A stretch of DNA of 30,667 bases from Lachnospiraceae bacterium UBA3820 (GCA_002369325.1 DFDU01000111.1:1-30667); one strand, 5' to 3'. Positions 16,811-25,584 are shown, counted from the stretch's first letter. A program made the numbers and translations. Notes: generated by a model from the sequence alone, not told the origin.

Positions 16811-16819
16811 ATGCAGTAG
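16811..16819 (+). promoter_or_regulatory. Minimal upstream reading frame ATG-CAG-TAG
   Basis: AAAGGAAA is followed at once by ATG CAG TAG GAT and then the symporter ATG, all in one frame. The obvious purine-rich binding site is too close to the first ATG and rather far (14 nt) from the real one. The two-codon frame could lower initiation or feed terminating ribosomes to the next ATG. It could also be chance. Confidence 0.25.
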
Positions 16820-16822
16820 GAT

Positions 16823-18928
16823 ATGGATATTTTTAGTGTACTTGAATTAATCGGAGGACTCTCTCTTTTTTTATATGGTATGACGACCATGGGAGATGGA
16901 TTAAAAAAAGTATCGGGAGGAAGACTTGAAGTTATATTGGAAAAATTTACCGCAAATAAGTTTATGGCGGTTATACTCGGTATGGTCGTAACTGCGATTA
17001 TGCAATCATCATCCGCAACGACAGTTATGGTTGTGGGTTTTGTAAATTCGGGTATTATGGCACTTTCAAATGCGGTTGGGGTAATACTGGGTGCATCTAT
17101 CGGTGCAACCATAACTCCGTGGCTTTTGAGTTTATCGAGCATTGAAGGTACGGGAACAATTCTTAAGCTTCTTAAGCCTACCGTTTTTGCACCTGTCATT
17201 TCTATAATCGGCGTCGGTATTCTTATGTTTGGCAAGAAAGAAAAAAATAAAAATATAGCTCAGATTATGATTGGTTTTTCTGTCATAATGTTTGGTATGA
17301 GCATGATGTCGGGAGCTGCCGCACCTTTGTCCGAGGTTCCGCAATTTAAACAGCTTATGGCAATGTTTTCAAATCCTATACTCGGACTTTTAGTGGGATT
17401 TTTGCTTACAGCAGTTATACAATCATCCTCAGCCACAATAGGTATTCTTATATCACTTTGTGCTACGGGTATGATAACATATGCTACGGCAATTCCTATT
17501 GTGCTCGGTGCAAATATAGGTACCTGTGCGACTGCCATGCTCTCAAGTATCGGAGCGGGCAGAAACGCAAGACGCTCGGCACTTATACATCTTTATTATA
17601 ATATAATGAAATCCTTTACATTTTTAATTGTATTTTACACAATAAACAGTTTTGCTGATTTTGCGTTTTTGGATAAGACGGCAAATGGTATGGGTGTTGC
17701 ATTGTTTGATACTGTATTGAGTATAGTTGCCGTGATATGCTTTTTCCCATTTTCCGGATTATTGGAAAAGCTTGCTTATCTTACAATTCCGAAAAAGGAT
17801 GATGAAAATCAGGAGGCTGATATGAAGAAGCATATTATGACTATGCTTGATGAAAGATTTCTTCTTACACCTGAATTTGCCCTGAGTCAATGTAAGACAG
17901 CATGTATAGAAATGTCAAAGTATGCAAGGGAAGGGCTTTTTGAGGCTATTGATATGATAGGCGCTTATGATGAGAAAAAGGCGGAAGAGATTAAAGCCTA
18001 TGAAGATTTGGTTGATCGTTACGAAGATGTTTTGGACAGTTATTTTGTAAAGCTTTCGACTGCACACTTAAGTCCTAAGTCATCACAGCAGCTTGCCATA
18101 CTTATGCATAGTATTTCGGATATAGAAAGAATTTCGGACCATGCCATAAATATATCCGAAGAGGCTCGTGAAATGTATGAAAAAGAGCTTTCTTTTTCGG
18201 CCAAAGGTGTTGAAGAATTTACGGTATTTACTCAGGCTGTAAAGGATATAGTAAATATGACATTCCAGATATTTGAGGATGAAAATATGAGCTATGCGCT
18301 TAATGTTGAACCTTTGGAGGAGCTTATTGATGATCTTTCAGTAGAGGTACGTAAGCGTCATATGAAGAGACTCAGAAAGGGTAAGTGCTCGGTCGAGATG
18401 GGCTTTGTTCTTGCGGATCTTATAACAAATTATGAACGTATATCGGATCATTGTTCCAATATAGCACTCAATGTACTTCAGATTGATGGCGAGACCTATG
18501 ATGTACATGAGTTTCAGGAAAGCCTGAGTGCGGATAATGATGATTTTGTCGCAAAGATCGGAGAACTTAAAAATAAATATCAGCTTCCTGTCAGCGTTAA
18601 GAAATCGGAAGAAAAAGAAACTGATAAAGAGGCTGAAGCGGTATCCGATAATATTGAATCGGAAAGTGATAAAGCTGCTTCAAAAGATAAAAAGTCGGTG
18701 GATAAAAAATCAATTGAGAAAAAGTTGACCGAAAAGATAAAGAATAAGATTAAAGATAAAGAAAAAGAAAATAAAGAAATAAAAGACGAAAAAGAAAAAA
18801 ACAAAGAGTACAAAAAAGATAATTCCAAGGATAAAACCAAGGATGTCAATGAAAAAAAGAAGGACGGAAAAGATAAAGACAGTAAAGATAATAAGGATAA
18901 TAAAGATAAAAATAAGAAAAAGAACTAG
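16823..18928 (+). CDS. Na+/phosphate cotransporter with PhoU domain and Lys-rich tail
   Basis: The 701-residue membrane protein is of the NptA/PNaS type, importing inorganic phosphate with sodium. Two inverted repeats carry the QSSSA signatures at 61-65 and 200-204, the second with GANIGTCATA at 229-238. About eight hydrophobic segments lie in residues 1-315. A PhoU-like helical domain follows (about 350-575; EDLVDRYEDVLDSYF, HSISDIERISDHAINISEEA, DLITNYERISDHCSNIAL). From about 595 to the end the chain is a charged low-complexity tail, mainly Lys with Asp, Glu and Asn, not normal for the family. The start MDIFSVLELIGGLSLFLYGM is the standard family N-terminus despite a poor binding site. rnhA begins 9 nt after the stop. 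Confidence 0.9.
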   Translation: MDIFSVLELIGGLSLFLYGMTTMGDGLKKVSGGRLEVILEKFTANKFMAVILGMVVTAIMQSSSATTVMVVGFVNSGIMALSNAVGVILGASIGATITPWLLSLSSIEGTGTILKLLKPTVFAPVISIIGVGILMFGKKEKNKNIAQIMIGFSVIMFGMSMMSGAAAPLSEVPQFKQLMAMFSNPILGLLVGFLLTAVIQSSSATIGILISLCATGMITYATAIPIVLGANIGTCATAMLSSIGAGRNARRSALIHLYYNIMKSFTFLIVFYTINSFADFAFLDKTANGMGVALFDTVLSIVAVICFFPFSGLLEKLAYLTIPKKDDENQEADMKKHIMTMLDERFLLTPEFALSQCKTACIEMSKYAREGLFEAIDMIGAYDEKKAEEIKAYEDLVDRYEDVLDSYFVKLSTAHLSPKSSQQLAILMHSISDIERISDHAINISEEAREMYEKELSFSAKGVEEFTVFTQAVKDIVNMTFQIFEDENMSYALNVEPLEELIDDLSVEVRKRHMKRLRKGKCSVEMGFVLADLITNYERISDHCSNIALNVLQIDGETYDVHEFQESLSADNDDFVAKIGELKNKYQLPVSVKKSEEKETDKEAEAVSDNIESESDKAASKDKKSVDKKSIEKKLTEKIKNKIKDKEKENKEIKDEKEKNKEYKKDNSKDKTKDVNEKKKDGKDKDSKDNKDNKDKNKKKN

Positions 18929-18937
18929 GGTGAAATA

Positions 18938-19591
18938 ATGTCAAAGTTTTATGCCGTTAAGGTCGGGAAAATACCGGGGATATATCTTACATGGGATGAA
19001 TGCAAGATTAATGTTATAGGTTTTCCTAATGCAAAATATAAGAGTTTTAATACTATTGAGGAAGCAGAAGAGTTTTCAGGTGTAAAATTCGATATAACAC
19101 AGCTTGATAAAGAATACAACAAAGAAAAAGAAACCGATGAATTGATTATGAACAATGATAAAGATAAAGATGTGTCAGGTTGTTATGCATTTGTAGACGG
19201 TTCATTTAATGAAGTGACAAATACCTATGGTTATGGCGGCTTTTTGGTTGTAAACGGAGAAAAAATAATTGTCCGGGGTTCGGATACGGATGAGGAAATG
19301 GCTTCCATGCGAAATGTCGCGGGTGAAATAGAAGGAAGTATGGCTGCCATAAAGCTTGCTATCGAAAAAAAAATTAAAGAGCTTGATATTTATTATGATT
19401 ATGCAGGTATAGAAAAATGGGCTACCGGTGAATGGAAAAGAAATAAAAAAGGTACGATAGCTTATTATGACTTTATACAGGATGTCAGGGACCGGATTAA
19501 GATTAACTTTATAAAGGTCAAAGGACACTCGGGCATAGAAGGTAATGAAGAAGCCGATAAGCTTGCAAAGAAAGCTGTAGGAATAATTTAA
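18938..19591 (+). CDS. rnhA: Ribonuclease HI with N-terminal viroplasmin domain
   Basis: The 217-residue enzyme cuts the RNA strand of RNA-DNA hybrids. Residues 1-50 (KFYAVKVGKIPGIYLTWDECK ... SFNTIEEAEEF) form the hybrid-binding viroplasmin-like domain of eukaryotic-type RNase HI. A short charged linker leads to the catalytic domain from 82, with Asp87 in YAFVDGS, Glu130 in VAGEIEGS, Asp154 and Asp207 in NEEADKLAK as the metal-binding acids, and His197 in VKGHSG. AGGGTG lies 6 nt before the ATG. It follows the purine-rich end of the symporter gene by 9 nt and is probably co-transcribed with it. Confidence 0.93.
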   Translation: MSKFYAVKVGKIPGIYLTWDECKINVIGFPNAKYKSFNTIEEAEEFSGVKFDITQLDKEYNKEKETDELIMNNDKDKDVSGCYAFVDGSFNEVTNTYGYGGFLVVNGEKIIVRGSDTDEEMASMRNVAGEIEGSMAAIKLAIEKKIKELDIYYDYAGIEKWATGEWKRNKKGTIAYYDFIQDVRDRIKINFIKVKGHSGIEGNEEADKLAKKAVGII

Positions 19592-19624
19592 GATAAATGA
19601 TTATGATATATGTTGTGCTCAAGA

Positions 19625-19676
19625 CTAATATATAAAAAAGCATGATATATTTCATGATTAAATCTAATATATAAAA
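19625..19676. promoter_or_regulatory. Direct repeat pair around a palindrome upstream of iorA
   Basis: CTAATATATAAAA occurs at 19625-19637 and again, identical, at 19664-19676, 39 bp apart. The imperfect palindrome CATGA-TATATT-TCATG (19641-19656) lies between them. The second copy runs into the GGGA binding site of iorA. This arrangement looks like an operator or duplicated promoter -10 region, but no matching -35 box was found. Confidence 0.4.
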
Positions 19677-19691
19677 GGGATATAATCAGTT

Positions 19692-21506
19692 ATGAAAGAA
19701 TTATTGATGGGAAATGAAGCCATAGCACTCGGCGCGATTATGGCAGGTGTGAAAGTGGTAGCAGGATATCCGGGTACACCGTCTACCGAGGTTTTGGAAA
19801 CCATAGCAAAAAGAAATACCGGCAAAATTCATGTCGAATGGTCGACAAATGAGAAATCCGCCCTTGAGGTAGCTGCCGGTGCGGCATATACCGGAGCACG
19901 TTCGATAGTGACTATGAAGCAGGTAGGATTAAATGTTGCCTCGGATCCGCTTATGAGCCTTAACTATGTTGGTGTTAAAGGCGGTATGGTGGTTTATGTA
20001 GCGGATGATCCGGGACCTATTTCATCACAGACGGAGCAGGATACAAGACATTTCGGCAAATATGCCAAGATACCGGTCTTTGACCCTGCAACACCTGAGG
20101 AAGCTTATGAAATGATAAGGGATGCATTTGATTATTCCGAAAAATATGGTATGCCTGTTATTTTCAGAGCGACAACCAGAGTGTGTCACAGTTGTGCCAC
20201 AATCGAGGTTGGAGAATTCCCTGATCCTAAGGAAGGCGAAGGTTTTGTCAAGGATACAAACAGATGGGTTATTTTTCCTAAGCTTTCCTATGAAAACAAA
20301 AAGAAGCTTGAAGCAAGAGAAGTAAAGCTTTCGAGTGAATTTTCAAAATTAAAATATAATTTTGTCAACGGAAGCGGGAAAATAGGTATAGCATGCGGCG
20401 GTGTCAGTCGTGCTTATGTATATGAAGCTGTAAATGACCTTGATAAGGATAAGAAAAGATTCAAAATATTTAATGTGGGAACACCTTATCCTTTTCCAAA
20501 TGAAGCTGCACTTGATTTTGTTAAGGATATAGACAAGCTTATATGTTTTGAAGAGCTTGATCCCGTTATTGAAGATGCTTTTACATATCTTTGCGGTAAG
20601 AACAATATAAAACTTGAGATAATAGGGAAGAGAACTCTTGATGTTCCGAATGCGGGTGAACTTGGAGTTAATATTGTAAAGAAGATTTTAGCAAAGCTTA
20701 TTAATGTTGATTTTGATGAAATGCAGGAAAGATTTTCCGATTTACCGTCTATACCGGGAAGACCTCCTGTTTTATGTGCGGGATGTCCTCACAGAGCATC
20801 ATTTTACGCCGTTAAGCAGGCTATGAAAGGGAAAGAAGCCGTATTTTGCGGAGATATAGGCTGCTATACACTTGGAAATGCAGCACCGCTTGATATGACT
20901 GATACCTGCCTTTGTATGGGTGCCGGCATAACCATAGCCCAGGGACTTGATTTTTCTGAATTTGATAAAGATGAAAAAAGTGTTAAATTTGCATTTGTCG
21001 GTGATTCGACATTTTTTGCCTCAGGTATTACGGGTGTTATAAATGCGGTATATAACAAAGCAAATATGATAGTTTGCGTGCTTGATAATTCGACTACTGC
21101 GATGACGGGGCATCAACCACATCCCGGTATAGGAAAGACCATGATGGGTGATGTTTCGGCTGCCATAAGCATACCTAAGGTTCTGGAGTCAATCGGATTA
21201 ACAAAGGTTGTTACAGTTGATCCGCTTAATCAGGAAGAGGCGATAGGTACGGTTAAAGAGCTTTCTGTGCTTTCGGGAGTGAAGGCGATTATATTTAAAT
21301 CTCCTTGTGTTGCACTTGTCAAGACAAAGAAATCGGCAGCGGTTGACAAAGAGAAATGTATTGGTTGTAAAAAATGTATAAATGAGCTTGGCTGTCCGGC
21401 ACTTTATATAAGGGACAAAAAAGCCTGCATAGATAAGGCTCTATGTACTGACTGCGGACTTTGTAAAACGGTATGCCCTACAAAATGTATTAAGGAGGAA
21501 GCGTAG
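19692..21506 (+). CDS. iorA: Indolepyruvate ferredoxin oxidoreductase, alpha subunit
   Basis: The 604-residue subunit oxidises indolepyruvate and other aryl pyruvates to arylacetyl-CoA and CO2, passing electrons to ferredoxin. Early motifs are GNEAIALGAIMAG and GYPGTPSTEV with the pyrimidine-binding Glu region, then PPVLCAGCPHRASF. The thiamine diphosphate site is GDS (437-439) to DN (465-466). The last 50 residues hold two [4Fe-4S] motifs, CIGCKKC...CP and CTDCGLCKTVCP. All parts are present at family length. AAAGGGA lies about 11 nt before the ATG. iorB follows one base after the stop. Enzyme assembly is cytoplasmic and oxygen-sensitive, in line with an anaerobe. Confidence 0.96.
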   Translation: MKELLMGNEAIALGAIMAGVKVVAGYPGTPSTEVLETIAKRNTGKIHVEWSTNEKSALEVAAGAAYTGARSIVTMKQVGLNVASDPLMSLNYVGVKGGMVVYVADDPGPISSQTEQDTRHFGKYAKIPVFDPATPEEAYEMIRDAFDYSEKYGMPVIFRATTRVCHSCATIEVGEFPDPKEGEGFVKDTNRWVIFPKLSYENKKKLEAREVKLSSEFSKLKYNFVNGSGKIGIACGGVSRAYVYEAVNDLDKDKKRFKIFNVGTPYPFPNEAALDFVKDIDKLICFEELDPVIEDAFTYLCGKNNIKLEIIGKRTLDVPNAGELGVNIVKKILAKLINVDFDEMQERFSDLPSIPGRPPVLCAGCPHRASFYAVKQAMKGKEAVFCGDIGCYTLGNAAPLDMTDTCLCMGAGITIAQGLDFSEFDKDEKSVKFAFVGDSTFFASGITGVINAVYNKANMIVCVLDNSTTAMTGHQPHPGIGKTMMGDVSAAISIPKVLESIGLTKVVTVDPLNQEEAIGTVKELSVLSGVKAIIFKSPCVALVKTKKSAAVDKEKCIGCKKCINELGCPALYIRDKKACIDKALCTDCGLCKTVCPTKCIKEEA

Positions 21507-21507
21507 T

Positions 21508-22089
21508 ATGTTAAAGAGTTTACTATTATGCGGTGTCGGTGGACAGGGTACTGTGCTTGCTTCAAGAATTCTTGCACAGGCAGCAATGGAGGACGGCAGA
21601 TTTGCAAGAACCGCCGAAACTATTGGTATGGCTCAAAGAGGCGGATGTGTAGTCAGCCATGTAAGAATAGACAGCGAGGATTGTGCATCGCTTATTCCAC
21701 ACGGCAAGGCAGATATACTTATTGCGTTCGAGCCGGGTGAGGCAGTAAGAAATCTGATGTTTTTAAAACCTGATGGAATAGTTATTGTTTGTGATAATCC
21801 TATGTGCCCGGTAACTGCTTCGCTTGCAGGTATCGAATATGACAGTAAAAAAATGATAGATTATATAAAATCAAAGGTATCAAGAGTTATAGTTGTTGAC
21901 GGAAACAGCATATGTGAAGAATGCGGCTCACCTAAGGTTGTAAATGTAGCACTTGTAGGGACGATAATTAAAACCGGTGCAGCCGGTATTTCACTTGAAG
22001 CTGTAAAAAAAGTTCTAAAAGATAAACTTAAGCCTGAGCTTCTTGATATGAATTTAAAGGCACTTGAGCTTGGTATGAATTGTGCATAA
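21508..22089 (+). CDS. iorB: Indolepyruvate ferredoxin oxidoreductase, beta subunit
   Basis: The 193-residue gamma/beta-type subunit completes the IorAB complex. The N-terminal GVGGQGTVLASRILAQAA and the TAETIGMAQRGGCVVSHVRI stretches are family signatures, and EPGEAVRNL follows at the usual distance. AAGGAGG lies within the last codons of iorA, 9 nt before the ATG, so the two subunits are translationally linked. The next gene is 78 nt away, with no clear terminator. Confidence 0.95.
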   Translation: MLKSLLLCGVGGQGTVLASRILAQAAMEDGRFARTAETIGMAQRGGCVVSHVRIDSEDCASLIPHGKADILIAFEPGEAVRNLMFLKPDGIVIVCDNPMCPVTASLAGIEYDSKKMIDYIKSKVSRVIVVDGNSICEECGSPKVVNVALVGTIIKTGAAGISLEAVKKVLKDKLKPELLDMNLKALELGMNCA

Positions 22090-22167
22090 AGAAGCATTGA
22101 TGAGGTAAAATCACAAGACTGAATTAAAAGAAATCTGCTAAAATAACCGGATTAAAATGTAAGATTT

Positions 22168-22962
22168 ATGGAAAAGAGAAAAGTAATATATTATGAAAAT
22201 GAATTAGAGGATGAATTTGCCGACGATAATATAGTAGCACGTCCCATAGACGAAAATTATGATTATGACGGCGGCTTGGGAAGGAAAATCGGAAGGTTTT
22301 TTTATTATATTGTTTTGGCTAAACCTTTTGCATTTTTTTATCTAAAGCTTGGCTTCGGTCATAGAATAGTAAACAGGAAGATTATAAAAAATTATTTAAA
22401 GAAAAAAGATAATAAAGGTTTTTTCTTATACGGCAATCATACCAATGCGGGACCTGATGCATTTATACCTTCTTTGGTTTGTTTTCCCAAAAATGTTTCG
22501 GTTATTGTTCATCCGAATAATGTTTCAATGCCGGTTTTGGGGAAAATAACTCCGAGCCTCGGTGCAATTCCTTTGCCGGATAATAAAATGGCAATGATTA
22601 ACTATATGAATTGTGTAAAAAAGAGGGTGTGTGAGGTTAAGGATTGCATAACCATATATCCGGAGGCACATATATGGCCTTATTATACACATATAAGACC
22701 GTTTGTTGATAAATCCTTTGGCTATCCGGTTAAGTATAATACTCCGGTTTTTTGTTTTACGAACACATATCAAAAAAGGTTTTTCTTTGGTGGAATAAGA
22801 ATTGTCACATATGTTGACGGACCATTTTATCCTGAAGAAAACATTCCGATTACAGAAAGCCGAAAAAGATTAAGAGATGCAGTTTATAATACCATGGTTG
22901 ACAGGAGTAAAAATAACAACGTGGTTAAAATTGTATATAAAAAGAAGGAAACAGGAATATAA
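22168..22962 (+). CDS. Lysophospholipid acyltransferase-like protein (PlsC superfamily)
   Basis: The 264-residue protein carries the glycerolipid acyltransferase fold: motif I GNHTNAGPDAF at 89-99 (His91, Asp97), and a motif III-like block YPEAHIWPYY at 164-173. The spacing in motif I is HX5D rather than the classic HX4D; I believe this is a subfamily trait, not damage. Residues 40-65 include a hydrophobic segment that may dip into the membrane. The acidic N-terminal 35 residues are of unknown role. The binding site is weak, and an ATG-TAA start-stop pair sits at 22157. It is followed after 2 nt by a GT8 gene and then a GT8-acyltransferase fusion, so the acceptor may be a glycolipid or glycan rather than lysophosphatidate. 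Confidence 0.78.
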   Translation: MEKRKVIYYENELEDEFADDNIVARPIDENYDYDGGLGRKIGRFFYYIVLAKPFAFFYLKLGFGHRIVNRKIIKNYLKKKDNKGFFLYGNHTNAGPDAFIPSLVCFPKNVSVIVHPNNVSMPVLGKITPSLGAIPLPDNKMAMINYMNCVKKRVCEVKDCITIYPEAHIWPYYTHIRPFVDKSFGYPVKYNTPVFCFTNTYQKRFFFGGIRIVTYVDGPFYPEENIPITESRKRLRDAVYNTMVDRSKNNNVVKIVYKKKETGI

Positions 22963-22964
22963 GA

Positions 22965-23795
22965 ATGAACTTATTATATGCAGGAAATTACAAGGTTTTT
23001 GACGGTGTCATGACGAGTATGCTGTCGGTTTTAAAACGAACGAAGGTTAAAGAACCTTTTAAAATATTTATCCTTACTATGGATGTTTCACATTTAAAGG
23101 AAGAATATAAGCCTATAAATGAAAAACAGGTTGAGGTTTTAACACTTGCGGCAAAGAAATATAATGAAAAAAATGAAATAAAATGTATAGATGTAACTGA
23201 TATTTATGATAAAGAGTTTGCCGGTAGTCCTAATGAGCAATGCTATTGTTCACCATACACATTGCTTCGTCTTTTTATGGATATGCTTCCGGAAATACCG
23301 GATAAAATCCTTTATCTGGATGCGGATATAATGTTTCAGCATGATGTGGAGCTTCTTTATAATCATGATGTGACTGAGTATGAGTATGCCGCTGCCAGAG
23401 ATCATTACGGAAAATATCTTATTAATCCGAATTATATCAATGCGGGTGTAATTCTTTTTAATATGAAAAAGTGCAGAGAGACCGGTTTATTTGAAAAGGC
23501 AAGAGAACTTATAAAGATTAAAAAGCTTACTTTTGCGGACCAGAGTGCGATTATAAGAAGTACAACAAAAAGAAAGGTATTGCCTCAGAAGTTTAATGAT
23601 CAGAAGTTCTTACATAAATCAACGGTAGTAAGACACTTTTCTAAAAGGCTGTTTTATTTTCCGTATCCACATACGGAGAATATTAAACAATGGCATATTG
23701 AACGTATGAAAAAAGTATTTAAATATACACAATTTGATGACATATTGGATGAATATCTGGAATGGAAGGAGAAGCTTAATAATGAGCAGAATTAA
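22965..23795 (+). CDS. Family 8 glycosyltransferase
   Basis: The 276-residue protein is a retaining, metal-dependent GT8 transferase. The DXD metal and nucleotide-sugar motif is Asp119-Ala-Asp121 in ILYLDADIMF, preceded by SPYTLLRLFMDMLPE and followed by YINAGVILFNMKKC, the standard GT8 order. The C-terminal HFS...KQWH part resembles the closing motif. AGGA lies 8 nt before the ATG, and the preceding gene ends 2 nt before. The donor is probably a UDP-hexose (glucose or galactose); the acceptor is unknown. It overlaps the next gene by 14 nt, so the pair is translationally coupled. Confidence 0.88.
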   Translation: MNLLYAGNYKVFDGVMTSMLSVLKRTKVKEPFKIFILTMDVSHLKEEYKPINEKQVEVLTLAAKKYNEKNEIKCIDVTDIYDKEFAGSPNEQCYCSPYTLLRLFMDMLPEIPDKILYLDADIMFQHDVELLYNHDVTEYEYAAARDHYGKYLINPNYINAGVILFNMKKCRETGLFEKARELIKIKKLTFADQSAIIRSTTKRKVLPQKFNDQKFLHKSTVVRHFSKRLFYFPYPHTENIKQWHIERMKKVFKYTQFDDILDEYLEWKEKLNNEQN

Positions 23796-25584
23796 TATAT
23801 TAAACAGAACACTTCGTAAAAAAAGTAAGCTTATACCTGTATTTTTTGCAATTGACGATAAATACGTAAAATATTTTGCGGCCTGTATTAAATCGCTTAT
23901 AAATAATGCAAACAGTGAGAATCAATATAATATACATATCCTTCATGAGGATATTTCCAATCAGAATCAGGAAAGAATAAAGGAGATGGAAACGGAAAAC
24001 GTATCCATCAGCTTTGAAAATGTAAAAAAAAGAATAGATAAAATCAGAAAAAAATTAGCTATTAGAGATTATTATTCATATACGACATATTACAGAATGT
24101 TTATAGCGGATATGTTTCCTCAATACGATAAGGTTCTTTATCTTGATGCAGACACCATTATATTAAAGGATGTCGCTCTTTTATTTCAATATGAGCTTGA
24201 TAAAAACTATGTAGGTGCTGTAAATGAGCAGGTTATGATAAATCATGAAATTTTCGGTAATTACGTTGAACATGTGCTCGGAATAAGCCGAATGGCATAT
24301 TTTAACGCAGGTGTTCTTCTTATAAATTGTAAACAGTTCAGAAGACAAAACGTATTGCAGAAGTTTGTAGATTTGATAAATGCATATACTTTTGTCGTTA
24401 CTCAGGATGAAGATTATCTTAATATCATTTGCCAGGATAAGGTGCTTTGGATGGATATTAACTGGAATTATCAAAGTTCCGATACGACAAAAAGAAATTT
24501 GTCCGATGTAGGCATAATACATTATGCATATGCTGTTAAACCATGGCACAGCAGGGATTTAAGAAATGCCGATGTATATTGGAATATTGCGAAGGAAACC
24601 ATGTTTTATCCTATGCTTAAAAAGGAATATGACGCAAGAACCGCAGAAGATAATGCAAAGTTTGATGAGGTTGGGGAAAGACTGGAGCATATAGCAATGG
24701 ATGAGATGCAAAGAGAGGATAACTATCTCAACAGATATCTGGGAATCGCTCAGCCTAAGATAACAAGACAGGACATAATAAAGAAGATTGAACAATATGA
24801 GAAAGAAGGAAGATTTGATGAGGATGTAGAGGATGATCCGCCTTCAAGAGAGCTTATGCCTGATGAAGTTGACTATTTAAGAAAAAATATGTCAAACCGT
24901 ATGAGAACCAGATATGCATTCAGGCTTGCAAGATGGTTTATGAATATCATGATAAGAAAAAAACAGCTTATCATAAAGGATATAAAAGGAATTGAAAATT
25001 ACAGAAATTTGAAAAGCGGAGCAATAATTACCTGTAACCATTTCAATGCGATGGACAGCTTTGCGATGCATATAGCTTACGAAAAATCAAGACAAAGAAG
25101 ACGAAAATTTTTCAGAATAATAAGGGAAGGAAATTATACAAGCTTCCCGGGATTTTACGGATTATTAATGCGAAATTGCAATACACTTCCGTTAAGTTCA
25201 AACAAAGAAACCATGAAGAAATTTATAAAGGCTGTTGATACCATACTTCAAAAGGGACATTTCATACTTATTTACCCTGAACAGAGTATGTGGTGGAATT
25301 ATAAAAAGCCGAAGCCATTAAAAAAGGGCGGATTTACCTTTGCAGCCAAAAATAATGTTCCGGTCCTTCCTTGTTTTATAACGATGGAAGACAGTAACGT
25401 GCCCGGAGAAGGAGGTCTTCCGGTTCAGGAATACACGATACATATTTCGGAACCGATTTATCCGGATCCGGAAAAGAGCCGTGCAGCAAATACCAAGGAA
25501 ATGATGGATAAAAACTATGCCATATGGAAAGACATATATGAAAAAACATATGGTATACCGCTTAAATATACGTGTGATGAATAA
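23782..25584 (+). CDS. GT8 glycosyltransferase fused to a PlsC-type acyltransferase
   Basis: The 600-residue protein joins two enzymes. Residues 15-290 are GT8: YYRMFIADMFPQYDKVLYLDAD with DXD at 122-124, AYFNAGVLLINC, and a final HYAYAVKPW. A charged helical linker (290-370) leads to an acyltransferase domain with CNHFNAMDSFA (His420-x4-Asp425) and YPEQSMWW from 498. The start is the ATG at 23782, inside the end of the previous gene, because AAGGAG lies about 10 nt before it; the longer frame from 23734 has no binding site. The fusion suggests one product line that is both glycosylated and acylated at the membrane, such as a glycolipid, lipoteichoic-type anchor or capsular glycan. The donor and acceptor are not visible. 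Confidence 0.87.
   Translation: MSRINILNRTLRKKSKLIPVFFAIDDKYVKYFAACIKSLINNANSENQYNIHILHEDISNQNQERIKEMETENVSISFENVKKRIDKIRKKLAIRDYYSYTTYYRMFIADMFPQYDKVLYLDADTIILKDVALLFQYELDKNYVGAVNEQVMINHEIFGNYVEHVLGISRMAYFNAGVLLINCKQFRRQNVLQKFVDLINAYTFVVTQDEDYLNIICQDKVLWMDINWNYQSSDTTKRNLSDVGIIHYAYAVKPWHSRDLRNADVYWNIAKETMFYPMLKKEYDARTAEDNAKFDEVGERLEHIAMDEMQREDNYLNRYLGIAQPKITRQDIIKKIEQYEKEGRFDEDVEDDPPSRELMPDEVDYLRKNMSNRMRTRYAFRLARWFMNIMIRKKQLIIKDIKGIENYRNLKSGAIITCNHFNAMDSFAMHIAYEKSRQRRRKFFRIIREGNYTSFPGFYGLLMRNCNTLPLSSNKETMKKFIKAVDTILQKGHFILIYPEQSMWWNYKKPKPLKKGGFTFAAKNNVPVLPCFITMEDSNVPGEGGLPVQEYTIHISEPIYPDPEKSRAANTKEMMDKNYAIWKDIYEKTYGIPLKYTCDE

Noticed and set aside
16811..16825. Amber readthrough extending the symporter N-terminus
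   Set aside because: It would add only four residues before the standard family start, and nothing indicates stop-codon suppression.
18528..18728. Alternative-frame plus-strand frame inside the symporter tail
   Set aside because: It is a by-product of the A-rich tract; no binding site and no domain.
22157..22162. ATG-TAA start-stop pair before the acyltransferase
   Set aside because: Out of frame with the gene and lacking a binding site; expected by chance in AT-rich DNA.
23734..23781. 16-residue extension of the GT8-acyltransferase fusion
   Set aside because: No ribosome binding site; AAGGAG instead fits the ATG at 23782.
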